Of a DNA stretch of 64,000 bases, positions 35,379-43,908 are shown one piece after another (within the stretch, counting starts at the first letter, position 1; each line of letters opens with the position of its first letter). The notes under the pieces were generated by a model that was given only the letters and a program-made list of their open reading frames with translations, was not told where the DNA came from and searched no databases. The DNA lies in contig CAYJFZ010000002.1 in NCBI GenBank assembly GCA_964369975.1, forward strand, positions 62,001 through 126,000, in the 5' to 3' direction. The position numbers and the translations under genes were made by a program. This DNA is from RGIG3102 sp964369975 (GTDB lineage Bacteria; Bacillota; Clostridia; Oscillospirales; Ruminococcaceae).

Positions 35379-36388
35379 TAAGAGCATCTTTTTTAGTATC
35401 AGCTGGGGCAGCTTTTATAATAACAATGGTTAGTGGATTTTTCTTAATACCAATGTTAAAAAGATTAAAATTTGGCCAAACAATAAAAGAAATAGGCCCT
35501 ACATGGCATCAAGAAAAGCAAGGCACTCCTACAATGGGCGGTGTAATGTTTGCTTTAGGTATTTTTATAGCAGTAATTATAGGTGTAGCCTTAATATATA
35601 TTGATATGGCAAATGAAGCTATCTTTAGATTTGATGAGCAGTTACTAACTTTAGCTTTAACCTTATTTAGTGCCTTTGGTTTTGGTGCTGTTGGCTTTAT
35701 TGATGATTATATTAAAGTAGTAAAAAAGAGGAATTTAGGCTTAAAAGCAAGGTATAAAATCATAATGCAAATAGGTATAACTGCTGTGTTTTTATTATCA
35801 CAAGGCTTAATTGGCAATATTAACACTCTTGTAAATATTCCTTTTATCGGCAGATTAGAAATAGGGTACTTTTATTATCCGCTTATGTTTTTAGGCGTAA
35901 TCTTTATTGTGAATGCTGTTAATTTAACAGATGGAATAGATGGCCTATGCTCATCTGTCACCTTTGTTAGTGCCATAGGCTTTATGGTAATTTCCCTTAC
36001 ATACTCTTATTACACAAATGCTTTGTTTGCAGCTGCCTTAGCAGGGGGCTGTGTAGGGTTTTTGTTTTGGAACTTCTATCCTGCAAAAGTATTTATGGGC
36101 GATACAGGCAGTATGTTTTTAGGTGGGGCCGTTGTAGGCATGGCTTGGGCAATAAATACACCAGAAGTCCTTGTTTTAATAGGAGCTATCTATGCCGCTG
36201 AAGCCTTAAGTGTTGTAATTCAAGTTTCTTATTTTAAAATTACAAAAGGGAAAAGAATTTTTAAAATGAGTCCTATTCATCATCATTTTGAGATGAGTGG
36301 CTGGAGTGAAGTGAAGATAGTAGTTGTATTTACTGCAGTAGCAAGTGTATTTGCATATCTTGCTTATTTATATATGTATTTAGGCTAA
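35375..36388 (+). CDS. mraY: Phospho-MurNAc-pentapeptide transferase
   Basis: 337 residues, ten predicted helices. It makes lipid I from UDP-MurNAc-pentapeptide and undecaprenyl phosphate. Catalytic markers: DDYIKV (Mg-binding aspartates), LTDGIDGL, FMGDTGS and MSPIHHHFEMSG. murD, which normally follows mraY in this kind of cluster, is missing; ftsW comes next. Confidence 0.96.
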   Translation: MIRASFLVSAGAAFIITMVSGFFLIPMLKRLKFGQTIKEIGPTWHQEKQGTPTMGGVMFALGIFIAVIIGVALIYIDMANEAIFRFDEQLLTLALTLFSAFGFGAVGFIDDYIKVVKKRNLGLKARYKIIMQIGITAVFLLSQGLIGNINTLVNIPFIGRLEIGYFYYPLMFLGVIFIVNAVNLTDGIDGLCSSVTFVSAIGFMVISLTYSYYTNALFAAALAGGCVGFLFWNFYPAKVFMGDTGSMFLGGAVVGMAWAINTPEVLVLIGAIYAAEALSVVIQVSYFKITKGKRIFKMSPIHHHFEMSGWSEVKIVVVFTAVASVFAYLAYLYMYLG

Positions 36389-36400
36389 AGGAGAGATATT

Positions 36401-37591
36401 TTGGCTCAAAAAGCAACAAAAAAAGAAAAAAAATTAGGCTTTAGTCAGTTTATAAGTTTTACTGAAAAAAACTTTAACTTTGATTTGCCTATTTTAATAA
36501 TATTAATACTGATTTTAATTTACGGCTTGATGATGCTGTATTCTGCAAGCTATGTAAAAGGAATTTATCAATTTGGTGATAGCTTGCATTATATTAAAGG
36601 TCAAGTGGTTTTTGCAATTATTGGGTTTGTATTAATGCTAATAATATCAAAAATAGATTATCAATCTTATAAAAGATATGATAAGGCTTTATTTGGAATA
36701 GTTGTGTTTTTATTAATTGTGGTATTGTTTATGGAGCCTATTAACTATGCTACAAGATGGATAACCTTGCCCTTTATCCCAACATTTCAGCCTTCTGAAA
36801 TAGCAAAATTCTCTATTATTTTACTTTTTGCAAAATTAATAGAGAAAAATTATAGTAAAATGAAAACTTTTAAATACGGAATACTACCTTTTGCTTTAAG
36901 TTTAGCTATTATTTCTGTTTTATTATATTTAGAACCTCATAACTCAGCGATTATTATTACAGTAGCCATAGGTGGTATTATGATGATAGTTGGCGGAGTT
37001 GATTTAAAAAAGATAATTATATACGGCACACTACTTCTCATCGTTTTAGGAGTAATATTTTATTTAAGCTATGATTTAATTGAGCCATTTATCGGCCAGT
37101 ATGTTGTGCGTATAGAAGAAAGGATAGTATCATGGCTTAATCCAGATACTGATATCTTAGACTCAAACTACCAAACATACCAAAGCAAGCTTGCCATAGG
37201 TAGTGGCGGTTTATTCGGTTTAGGCCTTGGTAACTCAAGGCAAAAACACCTACATTTACCTGAGCCTCAAAACGACTTTATTTTTGCAGTTATTTGCGAA
37301 GAATTAGGCTTTGTTGGCGGTATGCTTGTAATTGTGCTATTTATTTTATTAATGCTAAGAGGCTTTTATATAGCAGCAAAAGCAAAAGATAAATTCGGCG
37401 CATTTTTAGTAATAGGGATAATAGCTCAAATAGTAATTCAAGCCTTTTTAAATATAGGTGTTGCAACAGGAACCTTACCAAGCACTGGTATAGCCTTACC
37501 ATTCTTTTCAGAAGGTGGGACTTCTTTAGTTATGTTGCTTTGCCAAATGGGAATAGTTTTATCCGTCTCAAGGTATGCAAACTTAAATTAG
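36401..37591 (+). CDS. ftsW: FtsW/SpoVE SEDS glycosyltransferase
   Basis: 396 residues from a TTG start that has AAAGGAG at good spacing. Ten membrane helices with the SEDS markers GATRWI-like YATRWITLP, FQPSE, GLGLGNSRQKHLHLPEPQNDFIF and the catalytic-region TGTLPSTGIALPF. It polymerises glycan from lipid II together with the class B PBP. Whether it acts in division only, or also in spore cortex formation, cannot be told. Confidence 0.94.
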   Translation: MAQKATKKEKKLGFSQFISFTEKNFNFDLPILIILILILIYGLMMLYSASYVKGIYQFGDSLHYIKGQVVFAIIGFVLMLIISKIDYQSYKRYDKALFGIVVFLLIVVLFMEPINYATRWITLPFIPTFQPSEIAKFSIILLFAKLIEKNYSKMKTFKYGILPFALSLAIISVLLYLEPHNSAIIITVAIGGIMMIVGGVDLKKIIIYGTLLLIVLGVIFYLSYDLIEPFIGQYVVRIEERIVSWLNPDTDILDSNYQTYQSKLAIGSGGLFGLGLGNSRQKHLHLPEPQNDFIFAVICEELGFVGGMLVIVLFILLMLRGFYIAAKAKDKFGAFLVIGIIAQIVIQAFLNIGVATGTLPSTGIALPFFSEGGTSLVMLLCQMGIVLSVSRYANLN

Positions 37592-37601
37592 GGGAAAAGA
37601 T

Positions 37602-38705
37602 ATGAATATTATTATAGCCGCTGGTGGTACAGCAGGACATATAAATCCAGCTTTAAGTATAGCTGAGTATATAAAAATGCAAAGAGTTGATGCTAATATT
37701 TTCTTTGTAGGAAGAAAAAGTGGAATGGAATATACCTTAGTTACAAAAGCTGGGTATGAATTTTTGCATATGGAAGTTACAGGTTTTCAAAGAAAACTTA
37801 CATTAAATAATATTAAAAGAAATTTTATATCCTTGTTTAACTTAGCTTTTGCAAACAAGCAGGCAGATAAAATTTTAAATAAAATTCAGCCAGAATTAGT
37901 AATAGGTACAGGTGGCTATGTAACAGGCCCGATAGTTAGAGCAGCAGCTAAAAAAGGCATTAAAACTGCTATTTGTGAGCAGAACGCCTATGCAGGGCTT
38001 ACTAATAAATTATTATCAAAATATGTAGATAAAGTATTTATCGCCGATGAAAAAGCGGCAAAATATATGGCAAAACCCAGTGAATGTATTATCACTTCAA
38101 ACCCTGTTCGAAACAGTATTAAAACTGCAAACGAAAAAGAAAACAAACAAAAATTAAATGTAGAAAATAAGACAGTTTTACTATCTTTTGGCGGTTCTTT
38201 AGGAGCTGATGCAATAAATAAGGCTATGAAAGCATTAGTATTATATAACAAAGAAAATAAAGACATCGTGCATTTTCATATAGTAGGCAAGTACGATAAT
38301 GGCGATTTTGAGAAATTTTTAATAGAAAATGATATAAAGAAAAATGAAAATGTATTTGTTTTTGAATACATATACGATATAGAAAAATACTTATCAGCAG
38401 CTGATATTATAATTAGCCGTTGTGGTGCTTTAACAATAACAGAAATAGCCTGCCTTGGAAAAGCGAGTATATTAATCCCCTCACCAAATGTTAGTGAAAA
38501 TCATCAATACCACAATGGAAAGGTATTAGAAGATTTAGACGCTGCCATACTAATACAAGAAAAAGACTTAACAGATGAAAAAATCATAAATAGCTTTAAC
38601 AGCTTATACCAAAACCCCACTAAAATTAAAAGAATGGGACAAAATGCTAAAAAAGCATACAACCCCAAGTGTCTTGAAATTATTTTTAATAATTTAAGCA
38701 TATAA
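37602..38705 (+). CDS. murG: Lipid II synthase (UDP-GlcNAc transferase)
   Basis: 367 residues, GT28 family. It adds GlcNAc to lipid I. Motifs: N-terminal GGTAGHINPALSIA, GTGGYVTGPIVRAA, CEQNAYAGLTNK, and the donor-binding SRCGALTITEIA with PSPNVSENHQ. Ten bases after ftsW. Confidence 0.95.
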   Translation: MNIIIAAGGTAGHINPALSIAEYIKMQRVDANIFFVGRKSGMEYTLVTKAGYEFLHMEVTGFQRKLTLNNIKRNFISLFNLAFANKQADKILNKIQPELVIGTGGYVTGPIVRAAAKKGIKTAICEQNAYAGLTNKLLSKYVDKVFIADEKAAKYMAKPSECIITSNPVRNSIKTANEKENKQKLNVENKTVLLSFGGSLGADAINKAMKALVLYNKENKDIVHFHIVGKYDNGDFEKFLIENDIKKNENVFVFEYIYDIEKYLSAADIIISRCGALTITEIACLGKASILIPSPNVSENHQYHNGKVLEDLDAAILIQEKDLTDEKIINSFNSLYQNPTKIKRMGQNAKKAYNPKCLEIIFNNLSI

Positions 38706-38757
38706 TATTAACAGCTTACATATAATTTGCATATTATAACCTATACGAGGTGATAAT

Positions 38758-40023
38758 GTGGAAAAGTTTATTATAAGCGGAGGTAAAAGACTTTCAGGCA
38801 CTGTGACAGTACCCGGAGCTAAAAATTCAGCCTTACCCATACTTGCAGCTTCAATCATGCTCGATGGCAGGGTAGTAATTAAAGATTGTCCAAAGCTTAA
38901 AGATGTAAAAACTTCAAAGGAAATCATAAGCTATTTAGGCGGCTTAGTAACTACATCAAATAACACTCTAATAAGCTACTATCACAAAAATCAAAAATAT
39001 GAAATACCAAAAGACTTATGCCAAAAAATGCGCTCGAGTATTTTGTATTTAGCTCCATTATTGTATAGGTATAATAAAGTTAGCTTATATCTTCCCGGTG
39101 GCTGTAGTATCGGCGCAAGGCCTATTGATATTCATCTTGATGGCTTAAAACGAATGGGAGCAAGGGTGAGTTTTGATGATGAAAAAATTACTATTACAGC
39201 TCCAAAAGATGGCTTAAAATCCACTGTTTTTAGGCTAAAAGTGCCAAGCGTAGGAGCTACTCAAACCTTGATTATGGCAGCGAGTGTCGCTAAGGGAGTT
39301 AGTGTATTACATGGCTGCGCAAAAGAGCCAGAAGTTTTAGATTTAATAGCTTTTTTAAATAAGGCAGGAGCAAAAATCGAAAATAAAAATAATGGCACAA
39401 TAATAATTACAGGGCAAAATAGTTTAAAAGCGATAACTCATAAATTAATTCCGGATAGAGTTTTTGCTGCCACCATACTCGCAGCTGTAAATGCCTGTGG
39501 TGGTAGGGTATATATAAAAAACTATCCTCATGAATTTATGAGTGAATTTGAGAGTTTTATACTCCAAAGTGGCTGTAAGATACAAAAAATATTTGATAGC
39601 GTTTTTGTGACAAGGAATAGACTAAAACCTATTGATATAACAGCAAAAACAGGATATTACCCAGCCTTTGCAACTGATATGGGTCCCTTACTTTCAGCGG
39701 CTATGTGTAAAAATGATGGGATATTAAGAATACAAGAAAATATATTTGAAAATAGATTTTCGTATATGGAAAGCTTTATAAAAAAAGGTATAAATGCCTA
39801 TATAAAAGACAGCCTTTATGTGCAAACAAAAGGCAGTAAAGAAATTCCAAGCGATGTAATAGCAAAAGATTTAAGAGCAGGTGCTGCTTTAGTAGTCCTT
39901 GCATTAGCCCATGATAATAGATGCGTGGTATCAGGCGTTGAGCATATTGATAGGGGCTATGAAAATTTAGATAAAACTTTTATGCAACTTTCATTAGACA
40001 TTAGGAGAGATGTTTTTGGCTAA
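38758..40023 (+). CDS. murA: UDP-GlcNAc 1-carboxyvinyltransferase
   Basis: 421 residues from a GTG start after GAGG. First step of peptidoglycan synthesis. The catalytic cysteine is present (GGCSIGARPIDIH), which means normal fosfomycin sensitivity is expected, and SVGATQTLIMAA and AGAALVVLALA match the fold. divIB starts inside its last codons (14-base overlap), so coupling is likely. Confidence 0.94.
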   Translation: MEKFIISGGKRLSGTVTVPGAKNSALPILAASIMLDGRVVIKDCPKLKDVKTSKEIISYLGGLVTTSNNTLISYYHKNQKYEIPKDLCQKMRSSILYLAPLLYRYNKVSLYLPGGCSIGARPIDIHLDGLKRMGARVSFDDEKITITAPKDGLKSTVFRLKVPSVGATQTLIMAASVAKGVSVLHGCAKEPEVLDLIAFLNKAGAKIENKNNGTIIITGQNSLKAITHKLIPDRVFAATILAAVNACGGRVYIKNYPHEFMSEFESFILQSGCKIQKIFDSVFVTRNRLKPIDITAKTGYYPAFATDMGPLLSAAMCKNDGILRIQENIFENRFSYMESFIKKGINAYIKDSLYVQTKGSKEIPSDVIAKDLRAGAALVVLALAHDNRCVVSGVEHIDRGYENLDKTFMQLSLDIRRDVFG

Positions 40024-40861
40024 AAATAGGAATGAAAAAACAAAACAAACAAAACGGCCGACTGAAAAGTCGGCTGTTAGTGATGCCTATGTTAGTAATG
40101 CTGTAGAGTTTTCTAAAAGAAAAAAAGATAGAAAACAAAAAAAAGAAAGATTTTTAACAGTATTTGTATTATCAAGTTTATTATTAATTATCTGTAGCAT
40201 AATTTCATATAGGGTGCTTTTTGTTGTGCGCTCTGTAAAAGTTGAAGGTAGTCAAAGGTATACAAACGAAGAAATCTTAGCTTACTGTGACATACCTTTA
40301 GATATAAGTATTTTTTCAGTTGATATAAATAAGCTCGAAGAAAAAATATACGAAGATTTTACCTATATTGATACAGTAGATGTTTCATACGCCTTACCTG
40401 ATGAAATAGATATACAATTAAGTGATGCTGTAATGACTTATTTTTTAATAATTGATCCAAAAGAAAGTCAAAGTGAAATAATACAATACGATATCTATTC
40501 TCAAAGTTTAAAATACCTAACAACGCAGGCTATAAAACCAGACACTTTATATGGCATAAAAGCTGATATAGAGGATGAGGAAGTTATTAGCACAGTTTTA
40601 GAAATTATAGATATAGTACAGGCGAATGAATATTCTAAAATAAGAGAAGTTTACATCGATTCACTATCAAATATTAAGATAGTATACGATAGGAGAGTAT
40701 TAATTGAAATAGGCACAATGGCTGATATCGAATACAAATTAGAACTTGCAAATCATATAGCAGAAAATGAACTTTTAGAAACTGATATAGGAGTTTTAGA
40801 TAGTAAAACTTACGGAGAAGCAGTTTTTAAACCCGCTGTAGATATATACGATTTACTTTAA
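40010..40861 (+). CDS. divIB: DivIB/FtsQ division protein
   Basis: 283 residues. A lysine-rich cytoplasmic tail is followed by one helix (about 47-68), a POTRA domain (VRSVKVEGSQRYTNEEILAY, the family mark) and a beta domain. It binds FtsL and DivIC at the septum. It starts with ATG after AGGAG within the murA end. The protein ends before a 150-base gap that holds the ftsZ promoter. Confidence 0.9.
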   Translation: MFLAKNRNEKTKQTKRPTEKSAVSDAYVSNAVEFSKRKKDRKQKKERFLTVFVLSSLLLIICSIISYRVLFVVRSVKVEGSQRYTNEEILAYCDIPLDISIFSVDINKLEEKIYEDFTYIDTVDVSYALPDEIDIQLSDAVMTYFLIIDPKESQSEIIQYDIYSQSLKYLTTQAIKPDTLYGIKADIEDEEVISTVLEIIDIVQANEYSKIREVYIDSLSNIKIVYDRRVLIEIGTMADIEYKLELANHIAENELLETDIGVLDSKTYGEAVFKPAVDIYDLL

Positions 40862-40925
40862 ACAAATAAATATATAAAAATTAATTAATATATATGCAAA
40901 AATATATTGAAAAATAACTAAAATT

Positions 40926-40955
40926 TTGATATACTAATAAAATATAGGATAGTAT
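40926..40955 (+). promoter_or_regulatory. Promoter of ftsZ
   Basis: TTGATA and TAGTAT with an 18-base spacer. It would let ftsZ be expressed apart from the upstream wall genes. Confidence 0.5.
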
Positions 40956-41015
40956 ATAAATGTTAAGTAATACAATACTAAATATAGATTAACCTTTAAG
41001 ATGGAGGATTTTTAA

Positions 41016-42134
41016 ATGAGCTACTATTTGAATGAAGAAATGCAAAATATAACTAATATAAAAGTTATAGGAGCAGGCGGTGGCGGTGGTAACGCCATAA
41101 ACCGTATGATTGCTGCAGGAATGAAGGGCGTTGAATTTATTTCAATGAACACTGATGCACAAGCTTTAATGGCTTCTAAGGCAACTCAAAAAGTGCAATT
41201 AGGAGCAAAACTTACAAAAGGCAGAGGTGCAGGCTCAGATCCGGATATAGGTAAAAGAGCAGCAGAAGAAAGTAAAGATGAAATTGCTCAAGCTTTAAAA
41301 GGCGCTCAAATGGTGTTTATTACAGCTGGTATGGGCGGTGGCACAGGTACAGGCTCAGCTCCAATAATAGCAGAACTTGCAAAAGAGCAGGGTATACTAA
41401 CTGTTGGTATAGTGACAAAGCCTTTTAACTTTGAAGGTAGAGCGAAAATGAATACAGCTCAAGAAGGTATAAGCAATTTAATTAAAAATGTGGACAGCCT
41501 TATCATAATTCCTAATGATAGATTAAAGTACACTTCTGAGGAGAAAATAACTTTAGTTAATGCTTTTGAAATTGCAGACAACGTTTTAAGACAAGGCGTT
41601 GAGTCGATTTCTGATTTAATAAATACACATGCATTCATAAACTTAGACTTTGCTGATGTAAGGGCTATTATGAAAGATGCAGGACATGCCCATATGGGTG
41701 TAGGCAGAGGTACAGGTGAGAATAAAGCAGAGCAAGCAGCTCACGCAGCAATTCAAAGCCCATTATTAGAAACTTCTATAAACTCAGCAAGAGGTGTAAT
41801 TATTTCTATTACTTCATCTCCTGATATAGGCCTTGATGAAGTTGAGGAAGCAGCGACATTAATCACTTCATCAGCTGACCCTGATGCAAATATCATCTGG
41901 GGTGCAGCCTTTGATACAAACTTAGTAGATGAAGTAAAAATCACAGTTATCGCTACTGGTTTTGATGATAAGCCAAGACCTGAAATTATAAAAACAGCTC
42001 AGCAACAAGAAAATCAAGAAAACCAAAGCACAACAGCTCCTATTGAGTCACAATCATTATTAGATATTGATTTAGATGATGATACTCATTATCAAGCTCT
42101 AATTGATATCTTACAAAATAATAACCCTAAATAA
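41016..42134 (+). CDS. ftsZ: Cell division GTPase FtsZ with atypical C-terminus
   Basis: 372 residues. Tubulin homologue forming the Z ring. GTP-binding motifs are intact: GAGGGGGNAINRM, GGGTGTGSAP and NADNVL-like EIADNVLRQGV. After a Q/N-rich linker (about 328-347) the protein ends in an acidic SLLDIDLDDDTHYQALIDIL stretch and NNNPK. The conserved IPxFLR-type tail peptide that docks FtsA, SepF and others is absent. AGATGGAGG precedes the start. ftsA is not adjacent. Confidence 0.95.
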   Translation: MSYYLNEEMQNITNIKVIGAGGGGGNAINRMIAAGMKGVEFISMNTDAQALMASKATQKVQLGAKLTKGRGAGSDPDIGKRAAEESKDEIAQALKGAQMVFITAGMGGGTGTGSAPIIAELAKEQGILTVGIVTKPFNFEGRAKMNTAQEGISNLIKNVDSLIIIPNDRLKYTSEEKITLVNAFEIADNVLRQGVESISDLINTHAFINLDFADVRAIMKDAGHAHMGVGRGTGENKAEQAAHAAIQSPLLETSINSARGVIISITSSPDIGLDEVEEAATLITSSADPDANIIWGAAFDTNLVDEVKITVIATGFDDKPRPEIIKTAQQQENQENQSTTAPIESQSLLDIDLDDDTHYQALIDILQNNNPK

Positions 42135-42149
42135 TAAAAGAGGTGGATT

Positions 42150-42923
42150 ATGTCTGTATTAAATACAAGTGAAAAATTATATCACATAGGACTTTCAAAA
42201 GATGATATACAAGGCGCAAAATATGCAATTATTCCAGGTGATCCTGCAAGAGTTGAAAAAATAGCAGCTTTTTTAGATGATAGTGAATTTGTAGCTTTTA
42301 ATAGAGAGTATAAGTCTTATTTAGGCACATTAAACGGTGAAAAAGTTATTGTTACATCAACTGGTATAGGTGGCCCTTCTGCTGCTATTGCTATTGAAGA
42401 GTTATTCCAATTAGGCGTTACAAACTTTATAAGAGTAGGCACTTCAGGCGGTATGCAAATGGATGTTTTAGCAGGTGACTTAGTGGTAGTTACTGGCGCT
42501 ATAAGAATGGAAGGCACAAGTAAAGAATACCTGCCTATAGAGTTTCCGGCAGTTGCAGACTTAGATTTAACTTATGCCCTAAGAGAATCTGCAAAAAAAT
42601 TAGGATTTAGATACCACACAGGCGTTGTGCAGTGTAAAGATAGCTTTTATGGTCAGCATTCACCTAAAAGAATGCCTGTATCAAATGAGTTATTAGATAA
42701 ATGGCAGGCATGGATTAAAGGTGGCTGTCTTGCAAGTGAAATGGAGTCAGCAGCATTATTTACAGTATGCCAATCCTTAGGTGCAAAAGCTGGGGCTATT
42801 ATGCTTTGCGTATGGAATCAAGAAAGAGTAGATAAAGGCCTTAGTAACGATAAAGTGCACGACACATCCCTTGCAATAAAAGTAGCAGTAGAAGCAGTGA
42901 GAGATTTAATAAAAAATTCATAA
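42150..42923 (+). CDS. udp: Uridine phosphorylase
   Basis: 257 residues, NP-I family. It splits uridine (or related nucleosides) with phosphate. Motifs: GDPARVEKIA, STGIGGPSAAIAIEEL, RVGTSGGMQ, the Udp-type CKDSFYGQHSP and MESAALFTV. A purine substrate is less likely because of the FYGQ stretch. It follows ftsZ by 15 bases, an odd place for nucleoside salvage, and is probably on the ftsZ transcript. Confidence 0.87.
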   Translation: MSVLNTSEKLYHIGLSKDDIQGAKYAIIPGDPARVEKIAAFLDDSEFVAFNREYKSYLGTLNGEKVIVTSTGIGGPSAAIAIEELFQLGVTNFIRVGTSGGMQMDVLAGDLVVVTGAIRMEGTSKEYLPIEFPAVADLDLTYALRESAKKLGFRYHTGVVQCKDSFYGQHSPKRMPVSNELLDKWQAWIKGGCLASEMESAALFTVCQSLGAKAGAIMLCVWNQERVDKGLSNDKVHDTSLAIKVAVEAVRDLIKNS

Positions 42924-42936
42924 AAGTAGGCAGAGT

Positions 42937-43728
42937 ATGGAAAATGTAGTTTTTAAACATAGTATAATGGGATTTAACACTCATCAAGTGTTAGATCATA
43001 TTGATATGCTATTAAAGCAAATAAAAACTCAAAAACAAGAATTTTCTACAGCTCAAGATAAATTACACGAACAAGTAATAGCTTTAAACAGCCAAATCAA
43101 TCAAAACGCAAAAGAAAGCCAAAATGCAAAAGAGGCTATATCGCTATTAAAAGATGAGATTATTAATACTAATTCTAAAAACGAGGAATTAGAAAGAAAA
43201 TTACTTGAATATAAAGAAATCATAGCAAAAAAAGATGAGAACTTTTATCAAGTAAAAAAAGATTTATTTACAGCGAGCGCTCAAATACTGAGTCTTACAA
43301 AAGAAAATGAGTACTGGAAAGAAAGACAAGATCAAATTTCTAAATCTTTAGTAGATGCTAATATGAAAGCGCAAGATATAATAGAAAATGCCTATGAAGA
43401 AGCCCAAGAAATAAAAATACAGCTTAAAGAGCAGGCAAAACAGCTCAATGAGGGTGTAGATGATATCAAAAGCAGTATATTAGAAATTGAAAATCAACTT
43501 GATGTATCTTTTAAAAAGGTTAAAAATGCTATTAATTTAATTGATAGCTCAACGAATGATATTAAAGTTAAAATCAATGACTATGCACAGGCTATTGATA
43601 CACCTATAAAAAAATCAGGATATAAAAAAACTAATGTTTCAAAAGATAGATTGCATAATAAAACTCATCATAAGAAAACAGTAGTTGATAATTTACTTGA
43701 TACCTTAGCGAATTTGTTAAACAAGTAA
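42937..43728 (+). CDS. DivIVA-like coiled-coil protein
   Basis: 263 residues. The N-terminal MGFNTHQVLDHIDMLLKQI resembles the membrane-binding DivIVA head. A long coiled coil (about 25-200) follows, then a lysine-rich linker and a short helical end. This is the plan of DivIVA/GpsB-like proteins that mark curved membranes at division sites. Its place 13 bases after udp and near ftsZ supports a division role. It ends the cluster, followed by a terminator. Confidence 0.65.
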   Translation: MENVVFKHSIMGFNTHQVLDHIDMLLKQIKTQKQEFSTAQDKLHEQVIALNSQINQNAKESQNAKEAISLLKDEIINTNSKNEELERKLLEYKEIIAKKDENFYQVKKDLFTASAQILSLTKENEYWKERQDQISKSLVDANMKAQDIIENAYEEAQEIKIQLKEQAKQLNEGVDDIKSSILEIENQLDVSFKKVKNAINLIDSSTNDIKVKINDYAQAIDTPIKKSGYKKTNVSKDRLHNKTHHKKTVVDNLLDTLANLLNK

Positions 43729-43730
43729 GA

Positions 43731-43772
43731 GATACCGTTTATACATACTTTGTGTAAACGGTATTTATTTTT
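43731..43772 (+). terminator. Terminator of the ftsZ-udp-divIVA-like unit
   Basis: ATACCGTTTA pairs with TAAACGGTAT, extended by a further A-T rich part, and is followed by TTTATTTTTT. Confidence 0.88.
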
Positions 43773-43849
43773 TATCTTAGCGAATTTTGTCTATAAATAC
43801 AAAATAATAGTATTTATATATATATTAAACACAAAACTAATAATAAACA

Positions 43850-43878
43850 TTGATTAATTTCATAAAATATTGTAAAAT
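43850..43878 (+). promoter_or_regulatory. Promoter of the nucleotide-sugar dehydratase gene
   Basis: TTGATT and TAAAAT with a 17-base spacer. Confidence 0.45.
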
Positions 43879-43908
43879 TATATAGAAAAATAATTCAAGG
43901 AGGATTTT

